64,000 bases of DNA from an uncultured Paracoccaceae bacterium. GTDB taxonomy: Bacteria; Pseudomonadota; Alphaproteobacteria; Rhodobacterales; Rhodobacteraceae. Position numbers and translations under genes: made by a program. Positions 17,069 through 25,954 of this stretch are shown here, piece after piece; within the stretch, counting starts at the first letter, position 1; every line of letters starts with the position of its first letter. The notes beneath the pieces were generated by a model that saw only the letters and a list, made by a program, of their open reading frames with translations, ran no database searches and was not told where the DNA came from. Location: assembly GCA_937872465.1 (NCBI GenBank), contig CALMSR010000014.1, forward strand, positions 1 to 64,000, in the 5' to 3' direction.

Positions 17069-18286
17069 ATGCTCGAAACAGCCGAACCCTTCGACCGCCT
17101 CCCCGTCACCGTGCTCTCGGGCTTCCTCGGCGCCGGCAAGACCACGCTCCTCAACCGCATCCTGACCAACCGCGAGGGCCGCCGGGTCGCGGTCATCGTC
17201 AACGACATGTCCGAGGTGAACATCGACGCCGACCTCGTGCGCGCCGGCGGCGCCGAGCTCAGCCACACCGACGAGAAGCTCGTCGAGATGACGAACGGCT
17301 GCATCTGCTGCACCCTGCGCGACGACCTGCTCGCCGAGGTGCGCCGGCTCGCGGCCGAGGGTCGCTTCGACTATCTCGTCATCGAATCGACCGGCATCGC
17401 CGAGCCGCTGCCGGTCGCCGCGACCTTCGCCTTCCGCGACGCGGACGGCGAGAGCCTCTCGGACGTCGCCCGCCTCGACACCATGGTGACCGTGGTCGAT
17501 GCGGTGAACCTGCTCGGCCAGTACGCGAGCCAGGACTTCCTCCGCGACACCGCCGAATCGCTCGGGGAAGACGACGAGCGCACCATCGTCAGCCTGCTCG
17601 TCGAGCAGATCGAGTTCGCCGATGTGGTCGTGCTCAACAAGGTCGGCGACGCCGGGCCGGTGCTCGCCGAGACCGCCCGCAAGATCGTCCGCAGCCTGAA
17701 CGCCGATGCGCGGCTGATCGAGACCGACTTCGCCGACGTGCCGCTCTGGGAGGTGCTCGACACCGGCCGCTTCGACTTCGACCGCGCCCACGAGCATCCG
17801 CTCTGGGCCAAGGAGCTCTACGGCTTCGCCCATCACGTGCCCGAGACCGAGGAATACGGCATCTCCTCCTTCGTCTACCGGGCGCGGCGGCCGTTCCACC
17901 CGGCGCGGCTCCAGGCCGTGCTGACCGGCCCGCTGCCCGGCGTGATCCGCGCCAAGGGCCATTTCTGGATCGCGACCCGGCCCGATTGGGTCGGCGAGTT
18001 CAGCCTCGCCGGTGCGGTGGCGCAGACCTCCGGCCTCGGCCGCTGGTGGACCGCCGTGCCGCGGGACCGCTGGCCGCGCCATCCCGAGATGCTGGCGCAG
18101 GTCGAGGCGCAGTGGCATCCGAGCTTCGGCGACCGGCGGCAGGAACTGGTCTTCATCGGGACAGGGCTCGATCAGGCGGCGATCGCCGCGGCCCTGGACG
18201 CCTGCCTCGTGCCCGGCGAGGCCTTCGAGCCACATGCCTGGGCGCAACTGCCCGACCCGTTCCCGAATTGGGGCGCCGCTGCATGA
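17069..18286 (+). CDS. COG0523 CobW/ZNG1-family GTP-binding metallochaperone
   Basis: G3E GTPase of the CobW/YeiR/ZNG family, 405 residues. It has Walker [10 protein letters not shown] at 18-26, the metal-binding GCICC motif at 77-81 (CxCC), an ESTG switch at 106-109 and the base-specificity NKVGD at 190-194, then a C-terminal CobW_C domain ([20 protein letters not shown] onward) with several His. Such proteins insert or deliver zinc or cobalt to client enzymes. The Zur-like palindromes upstream favour a zinc role over cobalamin biosynthesis; no cob genes adjoin it. ATG 17069 is chosen over an upstream frame because conservation begins there. Confidence 0.9.
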   Translation: MLETAEPFDRLPVTVLSGFLGAGKTTLLNRILTNREGRRVAVIVNDMSEVNIDADLVRAGGAELSHTDEKLVEMTNGCICCTLRDDLLAEVRRLAAEGRFDYLVIESTGIAEPLPVAATFAFRDADGESLSDVARLDTMVTVVDAVNLLGQYASQDFLRDTAESLGEDDERTIVSLLVEQIEFADVVVLNKVGDAGPVLAETARKIVRSLNADARLIETDFADVPLWEVLDTGRFDFDRAHEHPLWAKELYGFAHHVPETEEYGISSFVYRARRPFHPARLQAVLTGPLPGVIRAKGHFWIATRPDWVGEFSLAGAVAQTSGLGRWWTAVPRDRWPRHPEMLAQVEAQWHPSFGDRRQELVFIGTGLDQAAIAAALDACLVPGEAFEPHAWAQLPDPFPNWGAAA

Positions 18287-18672
18287 GATCCGGCAACCTC
18301 GGCCGCACCGGCCTGCGCCGCCGGCGGCGCGACGGCTGCCCGATGGCGGATTACGACCGGCTGCCGGCCGACCTGCGCGTCTGGCTTGCCGCGGCGGCGC
18401 TGCCCTGGAGCCCGCGCTCGGTGGCCCGCGCCTTCGCCAAGGCACTCGCGCGACACCCTAGCGACCGCGCAGCCGCCCTCACCGAGCTCGACCGGCTCCA
18501 GGAACGCAGGCTGGCGACAGCCGCCGAGGGGATTCCTGCGGCATCCTCGGGACGGCTGGCCCCGGTGCCCGTCGAACGGCGTCCCGACCGGCGTCGAGCG
18601 CGGCCGCACGGGCAGGCCCTCATCCATCAGAGCGCGAGGAAATCGCGCACCGCGGCGTTCTGGCCCCTGTAG
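18283..18672 (+). CDS. DUF6525-like small basic protein
   Basis: A 129-residue protein. The first 80 residues match a small family I know from Rhodobacterales (DUF6525): [18 protein letters not shown], then [32 protein letters not shown] and a final helix [11 protein letters not shown]. It starts inside the stop of the GTPase gene (ATGA 18283-18286), so it is co-translated with a putative zinc chaperone. The tail beyond residue 90 is low-complexity Arg/Pro and overlaps the convergent cytochrome gene by 46 bases, so the stop may have drifted. Function unknown. Confidence 0.7.
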   Translation: MRSGNLGRTGLRRRRRDGCPMADYDRLPADLRVWLAAAALPWSPRSVARAFAKALARHPSDRAAALTELDRLQERRLATAAEGIPAASSGRLAPVPVERRPDRRRARPHGQALIHQSARKSRTAAFWPL

Positions 18673-19175
18673 AGACGGTTGATCGCGTCGTTCTTCGCGC
18701 GAACCTCCTCGGGCCATGTCGACTTGATGTACGACAGGATGTCGATGATCTCCCGGTCGCTCAGGGTCTGTCCGAACTTCGGCATCGCGCCGTCCTCCAG
18801 CACGCGGCAGGTGGCATCGGACTGGCCGCTCTTGGTCAGCTGGATCAGGGCGTAATCCGGATGCTGCCAGCTGTGCCCGCTGGCATCGTGAGGCGCCGCG
18901 AGCGCGGGGGACGAACCCGAGCCCATCGTGCCTCCCAGACCGTGGGACGGCGCCGGCACGGCCGACGAAGCCCGGCTGCCCGCCGCCGGCTGGCCGTGAC
19001 AGGCGGCGCAATGCGTGGCGTAGAGCGCCTGCCCCCGCGAGACGGCGGCGGTGTCGTCCCAGGCCAGCAGGGATGCGCCCTGCTCGTCCGGCAGGCGCGC
19101 GAGCAGGATGACCACGGCCAGGCCGATCGCCCCGCAGAGCGCGGCAGCCGCCAGGACAGGGATGCGTCCACCCAT
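18627..19175 (-). CDS. Membrane-anchored class I cytochrome c
   Basis: A 182-residue monohaem cytochrome c. An N-terminal transmembrane anchor (residues 5-27) is followed by a periplasmic domain with the haem site CAACH at residues 56-60 and a likely axial Met131 in AMPKFGQTLSDREIIDILSYIKSTWP. A Gly/Ser-rich insert of about 50 residues separates the haem site from the Met loop. It starts at ATG 19175 with GAGGT upstream. No oxidase or dehydrogenase genes adjoin it, so the electron partner is unknown. Confidence 0.87.
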   Translation of the reverse strand: MGGRIPVLAAAALCGAIGLAVVILLARLPDEQGASLLAWDDTAAVSRGQALYATHCAACHGQPAAGSRASSAVPAPSHGLGGTMGSGSSPALAAPHDASGHSWQHPDYALIQLTKSGQSDATCRVLEDGAMPKFGQTLSDREIIDILSYIKSTWPEEVRAKNDAINRLYRGQNAAVRDFLAL

Positions 19176-19242
19176 GCTGACCTCGCCAAAGGATCGGACC
19201 GAGCATACCCGCAGGGTCTCGGACAGGCCAGGCCGCCATCCT

Positions 19243-19284
19243 CCGGGCAGGCGCCGGGCCCATGCCGTTGGCGCGCCTGCCCGG
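19243..19284. repeat. 12-bp inverted repeat in divergent intergenic region
   Basis: Perfect arms CCGGGCAGGCGC (19243-19254) and GCGCCTGCCCGG (19273-19284) with an 18-base loop lie between the divergent cytochrome and exported-protein genes. It could be an operator or a REP-like hairpin; nothing further is visible in this 217-bp gap. Confidence 0.5.
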
Positions 19285-19392
19285 GCCGTGCTCGCGATGC
19301 GCCGCGGCCGACAGATTGCCGCGACGCTGCCCGAGCCCTATGATCGGAGCGGGAGGGCGTGCAACCGGCAATCGGGAAACGGGAAGCACCAA

Positions 19393-20502
19393 GTGATCTG
19401 GAGACTTGCCGAACGCATCCGTCGCGCGAAGGCGGCGGCCGGCCTCGCCCTCGTCGCCGCAGCCACGCTTGCCGCGGGTCCGGCCGCCGCTTGCCTTGCC
19501 TGCATCACCCTGCCCGAAAGGACGATCGCCGACCGGCTGATCGAGGCGGATGTGGTGGCGCTCGCGCGGGAGGATCCGCGGCGGCCCTTCACCTATGCGC
19601 CGGTACGGCTCCTTCGGGGCAATTCGGCGCCACCGATTCCCTTGCTTGTCGACAGCGCCACGCGGCGCCGGCTCGAGGCCGCGCCATCCGATGCCGTGCT
19701 CATGGCACATTCACCCGAGGAGGGATGGATGGCGCTCGCCTATGCCGGGCCGCCCGTCCGGCGCATGGCCGAGGCGATCCTCGCCGCCGCCACCGCCTGG
19801 GAGCTCGACGACGGCACCGCGCGCTTCGCCTTCTTCGCCGAGCGCCACGACCATCCGGACCCGACCATCCGCCAACTCGCCCTGACCGAGCTCTCCGCCG
19901 CCCCCTATTCCCTGATCCGGACCCTCCGCCCGCGGGTATCGGGAGACGAGATCCGCCAAGTCCTGCGCGACCCGATGCGGACGGCATGGGCACCGATCCA
20001 CATCCTCTTTCTCGGGCTCTCCGAGGACGCTCGGGACCGGAGGCTGGTGCGCAACGCCGTGGCCACCGCTGCCCGCCACGGCATCCGCAGCAATCTCGCC
20101 GCCTGGGCGACCGCCTATGGCGAGGTCGACGGGCTGCTCGCGATCGCGCGGCTGCGCGCGCTCTACGTTGACCAGAAGCCGCGCGACCCCGAGGCGCTGC
20201 GCGAGATCGTCATCGCCTTCTCGACCCTCGCGCAGGGTGGCGATCCGGCGCTGCGCCCCGGCATCGACGCCGCCTTCCGCTCCCTGGCGGCCAGCGGCCC
20301 GCCTGCGCTCGCCGCCGAGGCCGCCAGGGCGTTGACCTGGGCACAGGACTGGTCGCAGGTGGAGACCTTCGCGGATCTTCTCGCCTCGGGCACGCTCTCG
20401 GACCCCGCTGCGGCCTTCGTGATCTCCATCTATCTCGAGGCCGCGCAGGAAGCGGCCGCGCCCGCCGAGCCGCCCGGCAACTGGCGGCTCGAGCCGCGAT
20501 AG
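19393..20502 (+). CDS. Exported protein of unknown function with CxxC motif
   Basis: A 369-residue protein starting at GTG 19393, 6 bases after GGGAAG. A signal peptide (residues 10-33) ends AAGPAAAC, followed directly by CLAC (Cys34 and Cys37). Cys34 could be a lipidation site, or the pair could form a redox or metal site. After a short beta-rich domain (to about residue 145) the rest is helical with repeating 30-35 residue units, reminiscent of HEAT-like solenoids. Longer frames upstream lack a ribosome site. I do not recognise a named family. Confidence 0.65.
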   Translation: MIWRLAERIRRAKAAAGLALVAAATLAAGPAAACLACITLPERTIADRLIEADVVALAREDPRRPFTYAPVRLLRGNSAPPIPLLVDSATRRRLEAAPSDAVLMAHSPEEGWMALAYAGPPVRRMAEAILAAATAWELDDGTARFAFFAERHDHPDPTIRQLALTELSAAPYSLIRTLRPRVSGDEIRQVLRDPMRTAWAPIHILFLGLSEDARDRRLVRNAVATAARHGIRSNLAAWATAYGEVDGLLAIARLRALYVDQKPRDPEALREIVIAFSTLAQGGDPALRPGIDAAFRSLAASGPPALAAEAARALTWAQDWSQVETFADLLASGTLSDPAAAFVISIYLEAAQEAAAPAEPPGNWRLEPR

Positions 20503-20535
20503 CTCCCGCCCCAAGGCCGCCGGGCGGGGCGCCAT

Positions 20536-20550
20536 GCCGCCATCGGCGGC
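20536..20550. terminator. GCCGCC-ATC-GGCGGC hairpin between convergent genes
   Basis: A 6-bp perfect GC stem lies between the stops of the exported CxxC protein gene and the DUF900 lipoprotein gene. It is a plausible shared terminator, without a T tract. Confidence 0.35.
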
Positions 20551-20590
20551 CAGGGCCGCGCTCCCGCAGGGGGCAGGCGCTCGTCCGGCC

Positions 20591-21703
20591 TCACTCGCCG
20601 AAGATCCGGATCGGCACCTCGGCGAGCAGCTCGCCGAGACCGGGCGTCGTGGCGACGCCGAAGCGGCCGGCGCTGTTGAGGCCGGCGCCGATCAGCTGGA
20701 CCACCTCCGGCGAGCCGGCGAACTTGGCGTGGCTGCCGGCGCTCGAATCGTCGATCTCGGAGAGGTCGATCACGGTGACGCCGAGGTTCTCCAGCTCCGC
20801 CGCATCCGCCGCCCCGACCCGCGGAACGCCTCCCGCGATCGCCCGCGAGACCCTGAGCGCGCCGTCGTCATGGGAGATCAGCAGGTACATCTTCTGGCGG
20901 AAGGAGACCGGCAGCCGGCCGATCTGGCTGCGGAACAGGTCGATGTCGATGTCCGGGGAGGCGAGCATCACCGTCTCGATGCGCCCCCCGGCATCCAGCC
21001 GGCCGGCATCCTGCGCATCGACGAAGCCTTCCATGGCGAGCAGGGTGCCCATGGAATGGGCGAAGATGTCGAAGCTGCCGGCCTCGGTCCGGGCGAGGAT
21101 GCCGGCGACGTCCTTCAGCTTCGAGCGCGCGACCAGCGCGCTGTTGAGGTCGTAGACATAGCGCGGCGCCCGCGCGGCCGAGGCCCAGGTCAGCAGGACC
21201 GGCACCCCCGGAAAGCCGGTGTCGTGCACGAACTGGGTCAGCCGCAGGATCGCGTCGCTGGTCGTGTTGTTGTAGCCGTGGATGAAGAGCAGCAGCTGGC
21301 GCTGGCCCGCAGGGCGCCGCGCCAGCTCCCGGTCGATCGCGCGGATGAAGGCGGTCTCGCTGCCGTAGATGGCCGGGTCGACCACCGCGAACTCGCTGCG
21401 CGGGTCGGGCGGCAGCTGTTCGGGCCGCTCGAGATGCCCCGAGACATGGGTCGGCGGCACGGTGACGTCGACGGAGGCGAGCCCGAGATCGGGTGCGCGG
21501 CCGGCGCCGTAGAAAGCTCCGATCACCTCGGAGGCCGCGCGGGTCGACATGATGAACAGGCGGTGCTCGCGCGCTTCCGCGACCGATTCGGCCGGCACCT
21601 GCGGATTGTCGATGCCGACGAGCTCCGGCGGCCGGCCGCAGGCGGCGAGAACCGCGGCGAGCAGCATCGCAAGCAGGCGGGTGGTCGGACGCGCACGAGT
21701 CAT
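20591..21703 (-). CDS. DUF900 alpha/beta hydrolase lipoprotein
   Basis: A 370-residue protein with a lipoprotein signal peptide ending AVLAAC (Cys22). The body is an alpha/beta hydrolase of the DUF900 family (PF05990). LLLFIHGYNNTTSDAILR at about 137-154 is the family hallmark, and FDIFAHSMGT carries the likely nucleophile Ser217. It is probably a periplasm-facing, membrane-anchored esterase or lipase-like enzyme. It is transcribed alone, convergent with the exported CxxC protein. Substrate unknown. Confidence 0.87.
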   Translation of the reverse strand: MTRARPTTRLLAMLLAAVLAACGRPPELVGIDNPQVPAESVAEAREHRLFIMSTRAASEVIGAFYGAGRAPDLGLASVDVTVPPTHVSGHLERPEQLPPDPRSEFAVVDPAIYGSETAFIRAIDRELARRPAGQRQLLLFIHGYNNTTSDAILRLTQFVHDTGFPGVPVLLTWASAARAPRYVYDLNSALVARSKLKDVAGILARTEAGSFDIFAHSMGTLLAMEGFVDAQDAGRLDAGGRIETVMLASPDIDIDLFRSQIGRLPVSFRQKMYLLISHDDGALRVSRAIAGGVPRVGAADAAELENLGVTVIDLSEIDDSSAGSHAKFAGSPEVVQLIGAGLNSAGRFGVATTPGLGELLAEVPIRIFGE

Positions 21704-21772
21704 GCGCCGATGATGTCGCAGCCGGCGCCGATGTAAAGCACCTAGCCGGCCATCCCGCCCCGGGGCCGAAGG

Positions 21773-21884
21773 CCCCCGGCCCGGTCGAGCGTAGCGACCG
21801 GCGGTGAAGCTGCACCCCTCGCCCTGCGGCTCGCACCGCCGGGGAAATGCTCCGCGGGCCGCGCGGGGCGCAGCCCGCGGGAGC
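21773..21884. repeat. Cluster of GC-rich hairpins in intergenic gap
   Basis: The gap 21704-21947 holds no credible gene but several hairpins: CCGGTCG-CGACCGG (about 21780-21800), a GGGGCC/GGCCCC element before it, and a larger stem at 21849-21884 (GCTCCGCGGGC with GCCCGCGGGAGC, one bulged base). They may end transcription of the downstream-reading export operon or be REP-like. Confidence 0.45.
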
Positions 21885-21947
21885 GCGGCGTGGACGAGGC
21901 CGGCGCCTTCCGCGCCTTCGTGCTGCATGCGATCGACGCCACCGGTC

Positions 21948-23084
21948 TCAGTCCAGCGTCCGGCGAAAGCGCACCAGCGCGATGGCGGCATAGATCGCGA
22001 CGAAGAGCGCGAGGATCACCATCTCGCGGTCGATGGCCGGGAGATCCGCGCCCTTCAGCATCACCGCCCGGATCGCCCGGATGAAATGGGTGAGCGGGAA
22101 GATCTCGCCCAGCGTCTGCGCCCAGCCGGGCATGCCGCGATAGGGGAACATGAAGCCCGAGAGCAAGAGCGACGGCAGGAAGAAGAAGAACGTCAGCTGC
22201 ATCGCCTGCATCTGGGTGCGCGCGAAGCTCGAGATGGCATAGCCGAGCAGCACCAGCGCCAGCACGAAGAGAAAGACCGCCTGCATCAGCACGTCGAGCC
22301 GCCCGAGGAAGGGAACCGAGAAGAGCGTGCGCGCCGCCAGCAGCACCACCCCGACCTGCACCGCGCCCACCGCCAGATAGGGCAGGATCTTCGACAGCAT
22401 CACCTCGGTGGAGGTCGCCGGCATCGCCAGCAGGTTCTCCATGGTGCCGCGCTCGGTCTCGCGGGTCAGCGCCATGGAGGTCATCATCACCATTGTCATC
22501 TGCAGGATCACCCCCAGGAGCCCCGGCACGATGTTGTATTGCGAGATCCCCTCGGGGTTGTAGCGCCGGTGCACCACCACCTCCAGCCGGCCCGCGGCGG
22601 CCTCGGCCGCCTGCGCCTCCTCGCCCTTGGCGCGCAGGAGCGCCTGCTCGGCGACGGTGCCGAGCGTCGAGATGGCGCCGCTCGACGAGGCCGGATCGGT
22701 GGCATCGGCCTCAACGAGGATCTGCGGCGCATCCCCGCGCACCACCCGCGCCCCGAAATCGGAAGGAATCGTCACCACGAAGGCCACGTCGCCCGCCCGG
22801 ATCAGCGCCTCCGCCTCGGCGGCGCTGTCGGTGACATGGGTGAAGCGATAATAGCCCGTCAGCTCCAGCGCCGAGATCATCGCCCGGGAATACTGGTCGT
22901 GGCTCGCGCTCACCAGCGCCGCGGGCAGGGCCTTGGGATCGTTGTTGATGGCGAAGCCGAAGAGGATCAGCTGGATCAGCGGCACGCCGAGCATCATCGC
23001 GAAGGTGATGCGGTCCCGGCGCATCTGGATGAATTCCTTGGCGAGCAGCGCCCGCAGCCGCCGCAGGGAGACCGGCATCCTCAT
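21948..23084 (-). CDS. ABC-2 type exporter permease (YbhR/YbhS type)
   Basis: Inner-membrane ABC-2 permease of 378 residues. It has the N-terminal RLRALLAKEFIQMRRDRITFAMMLGVPLIQLILFGFAINNDPK, a large periplasmic domain, then five or six C-terminal spans with MALTRETERGTMENLLAMPATSTEVMLSKILPYLAVG. The start ATG 23084 overlaps the ATPase stop (ATGA). In E. coli two permeases (YbhS and YbhR) form a heterodimer; here only one gene is present, so a homodimer is implied. Substrates of this family are drugs or dyes; none is proved here. Confidence 0.9.
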   Translation of the reverse strand: MRMPVSLRRLRALLAKEFIQMRRDRITFAMMLGVPLIQLILFGFAINNDPKALPAALVSASHDQYSRAMISALELTGYYRFTHVTDSAAEAEALIRAGDVAFVVTIPSDFGARVVRGDAPQILVEADATDPASSSGAISTLGTVAEQALLRAKGEEAQAAEAAAGRLEVVVHRRYNPEGISQYNIVPGLLGVILQMTMVMMTSMALTRETERGTMENLLAMPATSTEVMLSKILPYLAVGAVQVGVVLLAARTLFSVPFLGRLDVLMQAVFLFVLALVLLGYAISSFARTQMQAMQLTFFFFLPSLLLSGFMFPYRGMPGWAQTLGEIFPLTHFIRAIRAVMLKGADLPAIDREMVILALFVAIYAAIALVRFRRTLD

Positions 23085-24004
23085 GCGACATTGTCCTCCG
23101 CCGAGCCCATGTAGCGGATGAAGACATCCTCGAGGCTGGTCTCGGAAGGCCGCACGGTGACGTCCCGGCCGGCGGCGGCGGCATCGAGCGCCTTGCGCAG
23201 GCCCGCGGCATCGGCGCCGACCACATGCAGCGCGGCGCCGAAGGCCGCGACCTGGTCGACGCCCCTTGCCGACCGCAGCGCCGCGCCCACCGCGCCGAGA
23301 TCGGGCCCCGCGACCACATAGGTGGTCAGGCCGGCGCTGGCGATCACCTCGGCCACGGTGCCCTCCGCGATCAGCTTGCCATAGGCGATGTAGCTGATGC
23401 GGTGGCAGCGCTCGGCCTCGTCCATGTAATGGGTGGAGACGAGCACCGTCATGCCCCCCGCGGCCAGCCGGTGGATCTCGTCCCAGAACTCGCGCCGCGC
23501 CTTGGGATCGACCCCCGCCGTCGGCTCGTCGAGCAGCAGGAGCTGCGGCCCGTGCATGATGCAGGCCGCCAGCGCCAGCCGCTGCTTCCACCCGCCGGAG
23601 AGCTTTCCGGCGAGCTGCCTCCGCCGCGAGGTCAGCCCCAGCCCGTCGAGGGTCTCGCGCACCACCCGGCCCGGCGCACGCAGGCGGTAGAGGCCCGCGA
23701 CCAGGTCGAGGTTCTCCTCGATGGTCAGATCCTCGTAGAGCGAGAACTTCTGCGTCATGTAGCCGACCTGGTCCTTGATCCGCCGGCTCTCGGTGGCGAG
23801 GTCGTGGCCGAGCACCTCGCCGCTGCCGCCGTCGAGATGCAGGAGCCCGCACATCATGCGGATCGTGGTGGTCTTGCCCGAGCCGTTCGGCCCGAGGAAG
23901 CCGACGATCTCGCCGCGCCGCACCCGGATCGACACGTCGTCCACCACGACGCGCGATCCGAACCGCTTGGTGAGGTGGCGCACGTCGATGACGTTCTCGG
24001 CCAT
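23081..24004 (-). CDS. ABC exporter ATPase (YbhF type)
   Basis: ATP-binding subunit, 307 residues, with Walker A GPNGSGKTT at 38-46, signature LSGGW at 135-139 and Walker B LLLLDEPTAGVD. It is a single nucleotide-binding domain with an extra C-terminal domain ending in the SLEDVFIRYMG motif typical of ABC-2 partners. E. coli YbhF has two fused nucleotide-binding domains, so this is the single-domain version. It lies between the HlyD-type gene (9-bp gap) and the permease (overlap). Confidence 0.9.
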   Translation of the reverse strand: MAENVIDVRHLTKRFGSRVVVDDVSIRVRRGEIVGFLGPNGSGKTTTIRMMCGLLHLDGGSGEVLGHDLATESRRIKDQVGYMTQKFSLYEDLTIEENLDLVAGLYRLRAPGRVVRETLDGLGLTSRRRQLAGKLSGGWKQRLALAACIMHGPQLLLLDEPTAGVDPKARREFWDEIHRLAAGGMTVLVSTHYMDEAERCHRISYIAYGKLIAEGTVAEVIASAGLTTYVVAGPDLGAVGAALRSARGVDQVAAFGAALHVVGADAAGLRKALDAAAAGRDVTVRPSETSLEDVFIRYMGSAEDNVA

Positions 24005-24013
24005 GGCGGCGGC

Positions 24014-24964
24014 TCAGGGCGCTGCGGCCGAGACGTCGACGATCTGTCCCGGCCGCAGCAGCCGCGCCTCGGGGTCGAGCCGCGCCTCGATCCGGTAGAC
24101 GAGCTTCTGGCGGTTCTCGACCGAATAGATCACCGGCGGGGTGAATTCCGGCCCGTCGGAGATGAAGGAGATCGTCGCGGTCAGCCCCTCCGGGCAGCCG
24201 TCGCAGTGCACCGCCAGCCGCTCGCCCAGGTCGAGCCCGGCAAGGCTCGCCTCGCCCAGGAAGGCGACGAGCTTGTAGCCCGCCTCCGGCAGGATCGAGA
24301 CCACCGGCGCGCTCGGCCCGGCGAGCTCGCCCACCCGGCGGAAGACATCCGCGACCTCGCCCGCGACCGGCGCGTCGATGGTCCGCTTCTCGAGCCGCCA
24401 GGCGGCCTGGCGCTCGGCGGCCTCGGCGCCCCGCAGCCGGCTCTCGGCGGCGCGCAGCAGCCCCTCCCGCGCCGGCAGCCGGGCGACGCCGAGCTGCGCC
24501 TCGAGCTCGGCCACGGCGGTCGCGGCGACGTCGCGCTCCGCCACCGCGTGATCGAGCACCGAATCCGCGACGATGCCGCGCCGGGAGAGCTGGGTCTGGC
24601 GCTCCGCCTCGCGCTCCGCCTCGCGCAGCCGCACCCGCGCCGAATCGAGGCTGGCCTCGATCACCGCGATCTCCTCGGGCCGGCTGCCCTCGCGCAGGTT
24701 GGCGAGCTCCGCCTCCGCCTGGCCGCGCGCCGCCTCGGCCTCGACCAGCGCGATCTCGGCATCGGTGCTCTCCTGCCGCGCCACCAGCTGCCCGGCCGCG
24801 ACCCGGTCGCCGGCACGCACGGCGACCTCGGTCAGCTCGGCGCTGGTGACCGGCGCGAGATGGACGTATTCCCCCTCCACATAGCCGACCGCGAGCGGCG
24901 CCTCCCCGGCACAGGCGCCGAAGAGCCCGCCGATCAGCGGCAGCGCACAGACGAAGGGGCTCAT
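24014..24964 (-). CDS. HlyD-type membrane fusion protein (YbhG type)
   Basis: A 316-residue periplasmic adaptor. The N-terminus has a hydrophobic signal with LFGAC, a possible lipobox at Cys18, followed by a biotinyl-lipoyl half-motif (YVEGEYVHLAPVTSAELTEVAVRAGDRVAAGQLVA), a long coiled coil (about residues 65-165, Ala/Glu/Arg rich) and the returning half with TIDAPVAGEVADVFRRVGE. It bridges the inner-membrane ABC pump and an outer-membrane channel. Its start overlaps the regulator stop by four bases, in the same order as cecR-ybhG in E. coli. Confidence 0.9.
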   Translation of the reverse strand: MSPFVCALPLIGGLFGACAGEAPLAVGYVEGEYVHLAPVTSAELTEVAVRAGDRVAAGQLVARQESTDAEIALVEAEAARGQAEAELANLREGSRPEEIAVIEASLDSARVRLREAEREAERQTQLSRRGIVADSVLDHAVAERDVAATAVAELEAQLGVARLPAREGLLRAAESRLRGAEAAERQAAWRLEKRTIDAPVAGEVADVFRRVGELAGPSAPVVSILPEAGYKLVAFLGEASLAGLDLGERLAVHCDGCPEGLTATISFISDGPEFTPPVIYSVENRQKLVYRIEARLDPEARLLRPGQIVDVSAAAP

Positions 24965-25632
24965 GCCGGATCCCCCCTGTCCGCGTCCCCCCTGTCCGCG
25001 TCGAGCCGCGCGCGGAGCGTCGCGGCGATCATCGCGGCGATCGCCCGGGCCTCGGGTGCCGCGATCCCGCTCCAGCCCATCCGGCGCGTCACCACCGGCC
25101 GACCGAGGTGGAAATAGACGATCTGGCCGATCATCCCGAAGACCGCGAGCTTGACGCCGGCGCTTTCCGCCTCGCGGCCCGTGGCGGCGGCCCAGAGCCG
25201 GCAGAGCCTGGGATGCAGCCGCGCGATCAGCCCGTCGTAGATGGCGTCGAGCGCCGGCGAAGGCTGGGCCATCTCGCGGATCATGAAGCCCGCGATCGCA
25301 TGCGCCTCCGGGCGCAGCAGCAGGAAATGCACCATCCGCTCCGCGAGCCCTGTGAGCCGCGCCCGGGCGAGCGCGGGATCCGTCGCCTCCTCCTCCGGGG
25401 CATCCGCGGCCAGCACGGCGCCGAGCGTGGCGACCACATGCTCGGCGCAGGCGGTGCGAAGCCCTTCCTTGCCGCCGAAATGATAGGCGATCGAGGCGAC
25501 ATTGGTCTCGGCCAGCGCCGCGATCTCGCGCGTGCTCGTCGCCGCATAGCCCTTGGAGCCGAATCCGCGCAGACCGGCCTCGACGATCGCACGGCGAGTC
25601 TTCTCCGAAGCCTGACGGACCGGGGCGGCCAT
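24961..25632 (-). CDS. TetR-family regulator (CecR type)
   Basis: Transcriptional repressor of 223 residues. The N-terminal helix-turn-helix (about residues 12-58: ARRAIVEAGLRGFGSKGYAATSTREIAALAETNVASIAYHFGGKEGL in outline) is classic TetR, and the C-terminal domain matches the CecR/DUF1956 type. It is the first gene of the exporter operon, as in E. coli cecR-ybhGFSR, where the regulator represses its own operon. A 16-bp palindrome at 25654-25669, just before its start, is the likely operator. ATG 25632 is the best start, although its ribosome site is weak. Confidence 0.88.
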   Translation of the reverse strand: MAAPVRQASEKTRRAIVEAGLRGFGSKGYAATSTREIAALAETNVASIAYHFGGKEGLRTACAEHVVATLGAVLAADAPEEEATDPALARARLTGLAERMVHFLLLRPEAHAIAGFMIREMAQPSPALDAIYDGLIARLHPRLCRLWAAATGREAESAGVKLAVFGMIGQIVYFHLGRPVVTRRMGWSGIAAPEARAIAAMIAATLRARLDADRGDADRGDPA

Positions 25633-25653
25633 GGCATGTCCGATGCAGTTTTC

Positions 25654-25669
25654 AATCAAACGATTGATT
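25654..25669. promoter_or_regulatory. Palindromic operator before cecR-like operon
   Basis: AATCAA-ACGA-TTGATT is a 16-bp sequence with perfect 6-bp arms, 22 bp upstream of the regulator start in the only AT-rich stretch nearby. Size, symmetry and place fit a TetR-family operator controlling the regulator and export genes. Confidence 0.65.
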
Positions 25670-25809
25670 ACATAACTTTCGCCCGATGGCAAGAGGGAAG
25701 CGCCGGACGACGGTGTTCGCGGCGCAACCGCACCAGAGCGACCACATCCGTGGAGGCGGCCAGCTTCAGGCGCGCCCAGCACCACCATCCCGCCCGGCGG
25801 GCACCGCCG

Positions 25810-25844
25810 GGCAGCGCCCGCCCCGCCCCCAGGCGGGCGCTGCC
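25810..25844. repeat. 13-bp perfect inverted repeat in intergenic gap
   Basis: GGCAGCGCCCGCC (25810-25822) and GGCGGGCGCTGCC (25832-25844) form a strong hairpin with a 9-base loop in the 320-bp gap between the divergent regulator and HD-domain genes. Nothing else in 25683-25954 looks coding. Confidence 0.6.
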
Positions 25845-25954
25845 CTCACATTGGTGTGGGACGGTCGAGCAAGATAGTATGGACCCCAGACGCAATTCGC
25901 CGCCCACCCGCCATCGGGGCTGGATCTCGCGCCCGAAGCACGCGACACCGGGAC

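Noticed and set aside
21742..21942. Minus-strand 66-codon frame between the lipoprotein hydrolase and exporter permease
   Set aside because: It is made of hairpin DNA with Arg/Pro/Gly-rich translation and no Shine-Dalgarno.
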